Below, piece after piece: positions 58,480 through 64,000 of a stretch of DNA of 64,000 bases. The stretch comes from Xiphophorus maculatus (Eukaryota > Chordata > Actinopteri > Cyprinodontiformes > Poeciliidae): assembly GCF_002775205.1 (NCBI RefSeq), contig NC_036464.1:5635291-5699290 (forward strand), read 5' to 3'. The notes under the pieces are model-generated. The model was given only the letters and a program-made list of their open reading frames with translations, did not search any database and had not been told where the DNA came from. A program made the translations under genes and the position numbers. Numbering within the stretch: position 1 is the stretch's first letter; each line of letters starts with the position of its first letter.

Positions 58480-58694
58480 GTTCTTTGTCCATATTGCGCA
58501 ACTCCCACCTGAAAACCCACCTGTTTAGAATTGTATTTGAAATGTAATCAATAACAAATTTATTGACGTAACTTGACTTAATGATTGATTCTATATTGCA
58601 TTGTGATTCTGTGTTTGTTATGATGTAAAGCACTTTGAAATGTCTTGCTGCTGAAATGTGCTATACAAATAAAATTTGATTGATTGATTGATTT
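58480..58694 (+). mobile_element. LINE 3' tail fragment, plus orientation
   Basis: GCGCAACTCCCACCTGAAAA, GTAAAGCACTTTGAAATGTC, TGCTATACAAATAAAATTTG and a terminal GATTGATTGATTGATT are the same 3' end as at 57167-57390, in the opposite orientation. The two copies are about 1.3 kb apart. Confidence 0.75.
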
Positions 58695-58699
58695 GAACT

Positions 58700-59370
58700 C
58701 TATTTCGAGCAAGAATCCAAATATTCTAAATTTTAATATGAAGTCTGAATTTAATCCAATTAAATTAATGCAAAATTTAATTCTGCATTACTTTAGAGTA
58801 GCACTAACTTCAAAATTGATGCATTTTCTCTACTTTTAAAGCATTAATTGTCTAATATTTCTTCCAATGATGTCTCTTTGGAGTTTTCCAAAACCTTTGC
58901 ACTTTACTAAAACCATTTGAAATCAGTTTGCAGTTCCTAAATTCACCATGTGTCAGAAGTGCAACCTTCCAGGAAGTGTGTCTTAATATTTAACTAATGA
59001 TGTCAAGGAAAAGTGAAAAGCTTCATCCACACCTTCTCTGCAAGATTTTGATTTTGTTGTTTCACCTGTCATGTTCCGCCCCTGCCGGTGTGACCGCGTC
59101 CTTGGAGCAGACACAGTCACTCAGCTCCTCCCAGACAGTTGGCCTATATGTCCCAGAGCCTTTGTTATTAATAAACAAGATTTCAAAGCCTATTATCTTT
59201 CCTGGAGAGCCACTGAAGAAGCTGCGACTGGCTGTGTGTATGCTGCTTTTACACTACACAGACTGTAGATCCGGCTTACAGGTTCGGTTCTGGTTCTCTT
59301 CTGGATGAAGCCACAAGCGTGATATTGCTGAAGGTAACTTTCTGCACTGAATTCAGCAAGTATGAAAAAC
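58700..59370. other. Intergenic DNA, no gene recognised
   Basis: A short GC-richer piece at 59070-59310 gives open frames of up to 103 codons on the plus strand, but none resembles a known protein. Confidence 0.35.
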
Positions 59371-59374
59371 CAAA

Positions 59375-59960
59375 ACACAAAGACAAAAAGCTACAACAAC
59401 AAAACGCCACAACGCAACAACAAAATGCCATTATGCAACTAGAAAAGACCATAACGCAACTACGAAAACTCACAACAAAGCAAAAAGCCACAACACAACT
59501 TTGAAAAGCCAAAACACAAAAACAAAATGTAAGAAATGCCACAACGTAACAACATAAAGCCACATCGCAACTAAGAAAAGCCACAACGCAACTAAGAAAA
59601 GCCACAACGCAACCAAGAAAAGCCACAATGCAACCAAGAAAAGCCACAATGCAATCAATAAAAGCCACAATGCAATCAATAAAAGCCACAACATAATCAA
59701 TAAAACCCACAATGCAATCAATAAAAGCCACAACGCAATCAAGAAAAATCACAACGTAATCAATAAAACCCACAATGCAATCAATAAAAGCCACGATGCA
59801 ATCAAGAAAAGCCACAACTAAGACGCAATCTTAGTAAAGCCACAACGCAACTAGAAATTATACAATGCAACAACAGAAAGAGACAACGAACTAAGAAAAG
59901 CCACAACACAAAAACAAAATGTAACTAAGAAAAGCCACAATGAATCAACAAATACCACAA
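59375..59960. repeat. 21-bp minisatellite (AGCCACAAYGCAA units)
   Basis: Units such as AAAAGCCACAATGCAATCAAT repeat with a 21-base period, most regular from about 59555 to 59830 and degenerate on both sides. Because 21 is a multiple of three, the minus strand stays open for 179 codons as a hydrophobic heptad repeat (FIDCIVA). This frame is a by-product of the repeat, not a gene. Confidence 0.85.
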
Positions 59961-61960
59961 CACTTTAACAAAAGCATTTCTTTAAATCTCTTCAACAGAA
60001 TGCAGCGGTTCAGTCCATCCTGTCGATAAATCTGTGTTGTATCTCACTGAGCTCCAGCTCCATTTCCATTTACTGCCTCATAAATCTTCCTAAGGCTTAA
60101 ACCTTTTTTCATTCCACTCAACTTTCCTGTGACATACTTGAACACAGCCACCTCATGGCCTTCCCTCCTCATAGAAGTTGCCAATGATTATCTCCTGGTC
60201 ATTGTCAATCCAGAATTGATGTGTAGACCCAAACATAACATTTCTGCATTAAAACAAACCCTTTATTTTATTATTAACCTGTCGTATTCATATTTTCTGA
60301 AAAAACTGAGTCATAAAGATTATACTGCAACATTTCTGGATTGAAAATCTCTTATTTTATCTTTTGGAATAATTAATTTGACCATATGTGATTCTCAGAT
60401 GCAATAAATTAAATTAAATGAATGTCTACCTGCAGCAAAAATGAAAACAGACTTTTCTAGTAACAAATAGAGTACTCCACTTTTAAAAAAAATATCAATC
60501 AAGTTGATAAAACATGTCTAAAGTCCTTCTGAGTATTGAGTGCAAGATAAGATATTTTCATAAAGGTCTGCAGAAGGCCTCTGCTTTGGTAACTGTTGTG
60601 GTTTATCATTTACATGTCCTGCATGTCCACAGCTGCACGCCCCGACTGATTTTGACTGTGTCATTGGTTATGCAAATAAAGAAGCACGCAGGTTGAAACT
60701 GCAGAGTGTTTTTATCATAAACATCTTTACGGAGAAAAGACATGAATGCATAAACAGTACAACGGAAATCCGCAAACGTGCAGGTCATTGTGTTCATGTT
60801 TTCTGGTATTTGCCCCTATTTTCTAAGGAACTTTAGTGGACCTATAGTCATGTTTTTCTTAGGGTTAAATGTTCCAGAAGTGGTTCAAATTTGGATAAGT
60901 GTTAATGCACTATTGGGCAGAAGAAAATATAGAAAATATAGTTTTTGTCCTAAACAGTCCCTCATAAAACTTCATAATAAAATTACTCAAGTAAAAGTAA
61001 AAATACAAATTCTCCTAAAAGTACATCTTTTTTTAAAAAGAAAAGTTATTAAAGTAAATGTGGCTAGTTACTACAGAACCAAAATGAATGGAAGTCAATG
61101 CAATGTCTAATTAGGATATAAATACAAAGTCTTAAACAATACTTTAAATGTTGCAGATAGATATAAACAAGTTTGATGCTAATAAAAAGCTAAATTAACC
61201 CATACAAACATAGAAGGATGCATTATTTTTACTTAAGATAAACATTTTTACAACTTTATGACACAATAATGCTGATTTCCTGTAAAAGTAAATGTCATTA
61301 CAGAAGTTTCCAGCCCTTTTTCTGCTTCTACTCCACACAAATGGGCATTTCTCTCAGTGCACTGCTGGAATTTATCATCAAACTTGTGTGAAGTTTGGAA
61401 GTGAGTAACTTCAAATCAGGCGCAGGCTGGTTAAATCTTGTTCTTTCTGGTTAGACCTCAGTAGTCCATTTACATATATACTCATTGCATCACACTGGGG
61501 GGGCTGACCTCCATGAGGTAATCACCAGAAAAAAAAATGTTGTGCTGGCTCATACTGCTCTTGTCCTCCTGCCTGAATGGTCGCCTTGGTATGCAGCAGG
61601 AAAAAGCAGAAACAAACTGTCTGACTCAAAGTACGGGGCTTGTTATTGTGCAATATAGTCACACAAGATATTCTGGAGAAAAGCACTCAGCTCACTTGGT
61701 GTTACTTAACAGAGTTGTTTAAGTCAGAAGTGGGAAAAAGAGTCCAAATACACCTTTTTATCTGTACTGGTAAAGAAGTAACAATGACCTCTTCAGCAAT
61801 CAGAGATTAAAGAGAGTGTTTTATTGTCCTACAGCGCCCTCTGCTGGAAACACAAAATAAGAGCATTAAAAAAAACTCATGGCCAGACTGAATTAGTACA
61901 TTTCTACGACTAATACGTCATTTCTACGACGGCATATCAGGGTCGTAGTCGATAGAAAAA
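59961..61960. other. Intergenic DNA, no gene recognised
   Basis: AT-rich sequence. TTACTCAAGTAAAAGTAAAA at about 60985 is a fragment of the TACTTGAGTAA repeat. A piece at about 60060-60130 is complementary to the unit of the 55.4 kb repeat. Nothing else stands out. Confidence 0.35.
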
Positions 61961-61964
61961 CAAA

Positions 61965-62430
61965 TAGCAAATTTTCTCCTAAAATCTTCGAAATTTTGAG
62001 ATTAATCTCAGAATTTGTCTAGAAAAGCCTTGGAGATTTCTGGGTTTAAAAAGTCAAAAATTTCTTACAAAAAATAATTACAAAATCTGAAATGTTAAGA
62101 TTAATTTTTTGGACATTTCTGATCTCCATAAGCTGAAAATCTGCAAGAAAAAAAAGGAAAATTTGAGATTACTCTCAGAAGTTTTCAAGAAAAACCTCCA
62201 AAATTTGTGAGATTGAAAAGTCAAACATTTCTTATAAAAGAAAAACTATAAAATTTTGAGATTAAACTCAGAAATTTTCAAGAAAAACTTTGGGGATTTC
62301 TGAGCTTGAAAAGTCAAAAACTTCCTACAAAAATCTGAAACTTTGGGATTAATCTCAGAAATTTTCAAGAAAAACCATAGGGTTTTCTGAGCTCCAAAAG
62401 CTGAAAAATTGCAAGAAAATATCTGAAACT
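61965..62430. repeat. Tandem repeat of about 90 bp, five units
   Basis: Each unit carries TTTGAGATTAATCTCAGAAA, TTCAAGAAAAAC and TTTCTGAGCTTGAAAAGTCA with changes. Units start near 61988, 62080, 62160, 62250 and 62335. The same words, in complement and scattered, occur at 16030-16350. The 97-codon minus frame at 62246-62539 follows the repeat. Confidence 0.75.
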
Positions 62431-64000
62431 TTTTAATTATTCTAAAAAATGTATAATTTCCAATAAGCATTTCCAAAGTTTTTTTTAAAGAGTGATAAAA
62501 AATCAAATCAGCAGGCTGACTGCTGCCAAAAAGGGACACATCTGTTCTAATTCACTGCTTTCTTATGACAGCAAGAATGAACGTTTAATAATAAGCTTGC
62601 AGCCATTATCAATTTACATTGAAATGGACTCTCCTGCATTAACCGGAGGCAAATAATATCATGTTTGAAGCAAGTTGTCATGATGAGATGATCAGATGCA
62701 GATAAGACTTCAGAGAATATGAAGATATGCTAGCAGAGGATTTTATTTGGTTTCAATGTGACGCTAAATAAAGTGATGTACTCTGTTTGCAGTTTCTCCT
62801 TCCAGAAATCTCTCACACTGTCATCTCTTCCAGATTCCCCAAACCAAAATATATTTATTTTTAATCCAACTGCAGCTCACAGTTGATCTGACAATTTATG
62901 AACTTCACCAAACAACATATCAAGTGTTATTTTAAAAATATCTAAATATTTATACATTTTACATAATGATTAACTACACTGTAGGTAATATTTTCATTAA
63001 AAAAGAAAATGTCCTACTAGAAAATTATAATTTTGCATTAATTGTGTGAACATTTCTATCAACTCTAACACAGAATTTCAGCATGTTCATCATATTTAAT
63101 TTATTTCCATTTCTATTAATACGAAACTGAAATTTTCTGTATTTTTACAGTATTTCTCCAGGTACATTCAAAAACATTTTAAACATTTCTCTTGTTGAAA
63201 AACTGAAATTGTATCGTATTTTAACTGTGTATCTCCTGGTACATTCAGAAACATTTCTATTTAAATACTGAAATTTCCATATTTTTACATTTCTCAAACA
63301 TTAACATGAACACAAGAAAGAAAAACCTGTTAGAAGTCTTAACAGAAAGTTCTTTCACATTTTAATACATTTACCCATTTCTATGGAGTTTTTTTTTTTT
63401 TTTTTACAATCTAGATTCTAGAAGGAAAGAAAATTATCAAAAAGTAGAAAACAGATTAATTGTTGGAACAAAAGCTTCTGTATCTTTGAGCAAGTAAAGA
63501 TAAACTACTCAAGGCGTCTGTTGCAGGATTTGTTTTTAAAGGTTTGTGTCCAATTGTCTTTGAATGACAAAAACTTTCTGTTCCTGGAAACTATTCTTAA
63601 TCTAACAGAAAACAGCTGTGCTCCACCAATATGTTGATGGGAAACTTATTTCACAATTCATTGGTCCACAGTTGGCCGCAGGGAGGCGCTGTTGTTTGCA
63701 CTTTTGCGTTGCCTTGGTTCAAATGTTCCAAATAATTTCTACATAAAAAACTTACAGCTTTCTGTTTATTTACGTAAGTAATCGAATTTAAAAAAAAAAA
63801 ACAGCACTTCTAAACTGGCTACTAGTCTGAGTTTTTCTTTATTTTTAGGTTTTTTTAAATAACAAACAACACTGTATTCTATTTTTGTACATTTGAGGTG
63901 AGATTTAAATATATTCACACCCTGAGAACAACCACGTCATTGCATCCGGCAATTCAGCACTGAATTGTGTTTATTTGTTTGTTTTGGTCCACGTGGTCCA
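62431..64000. other. Intergenic DNA to the window end
   Basis: No gene or element is recognised. Between 63105 and 63300 a segment of about 105 bases is roughly duplicated (ACTGAAATTTTCTGTATTTT and AACTGAAATTGTATCGTATT, each followed by GGTACATTCA and AACATTT). Confidence 0.35.

Noticed and set aside
59276..59815. 179-codon minus-strand frame of hydrophobic heptads
   Set aside because: The frame is produced by a 21-bp tandem repeat; the period is a multiple of three, so stops are avoided in all units at once.

Overview
This is about 64 kb of AT-rich vertebrate nuclear DNA. The genes have GT-AG introns, and the spaces between exons are full of short interspersed repeats of the kind found in ray-finned fishes: several MITE families, a tRNA-derived SINE, and a LINE tail ending in a TTGA repeat. 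The encoded proteins are close to their human counterparts. The best reading is a teleost, probably a percomorph; the repeats look like those of killifish-type genomes, but I cannot fix the species.

Three protein-coding genes can be rebuilt exon by exon. pex13 (+, 173-4740, 4 exons, 426 aa) encodes the peroxisomal docking protein. sanbr/KIAA1841 (+, 8175-20739, 20 coding exons, 708 aa) encodes a SANT and BTB domain protein. xpo1/CRM1 (-, 52435-25444, 24 coding exons, 1071 aa) encodes the nuclear export receptor. In all three, every junction keeps the reading frame. xpo1 has exactly the human length and keeps the cysteine at position 528. pex13 and sanbr run in the same direction; sanbr and xpo1 converge on a 3.5-4.5 kb repeat-rich gap. 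The human 2p15-p16 order is similar, but there other genes (including USP34) lie between KIAA1841 and XPO1, and I see none of them here. The three proteins do not share a pathway; they are conserved neighbours.

Layout: 1-5.2 kb pex13; 5.7-6.5 kb inferred sanbr promoter and non-coding exon; 8.2-20.9 kb sanbr; 21-24.5 kb convergent intergenic DNA with MITEs, a degenerate tandem repeat and two GC-rich islands; 24.5-54.3 kb xpo1 with its 3' UTR, introns and CCAAT-box promoter; 54.4-64 kb intergenic DNA with no recognised gene. That last stretch holds a near-perfect foldback element with a 6-bp target duplication, a piggyBac-like element flanked by TTAA, inverted LINE tails, a 21-bp minisatellite and an approximately 90-bp tandem repeat.

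I found no new multi-gene system. The most interesting signals are structural: the paired foldback and piggyBac-like elements at 56.1-58.3 kb, four MITEs whose ends lie within about 20 nt of a 5' splice site, TG microsatellites directly against two sanbr splice acceptors, and a short orphan exon-like island between the convergent genes.
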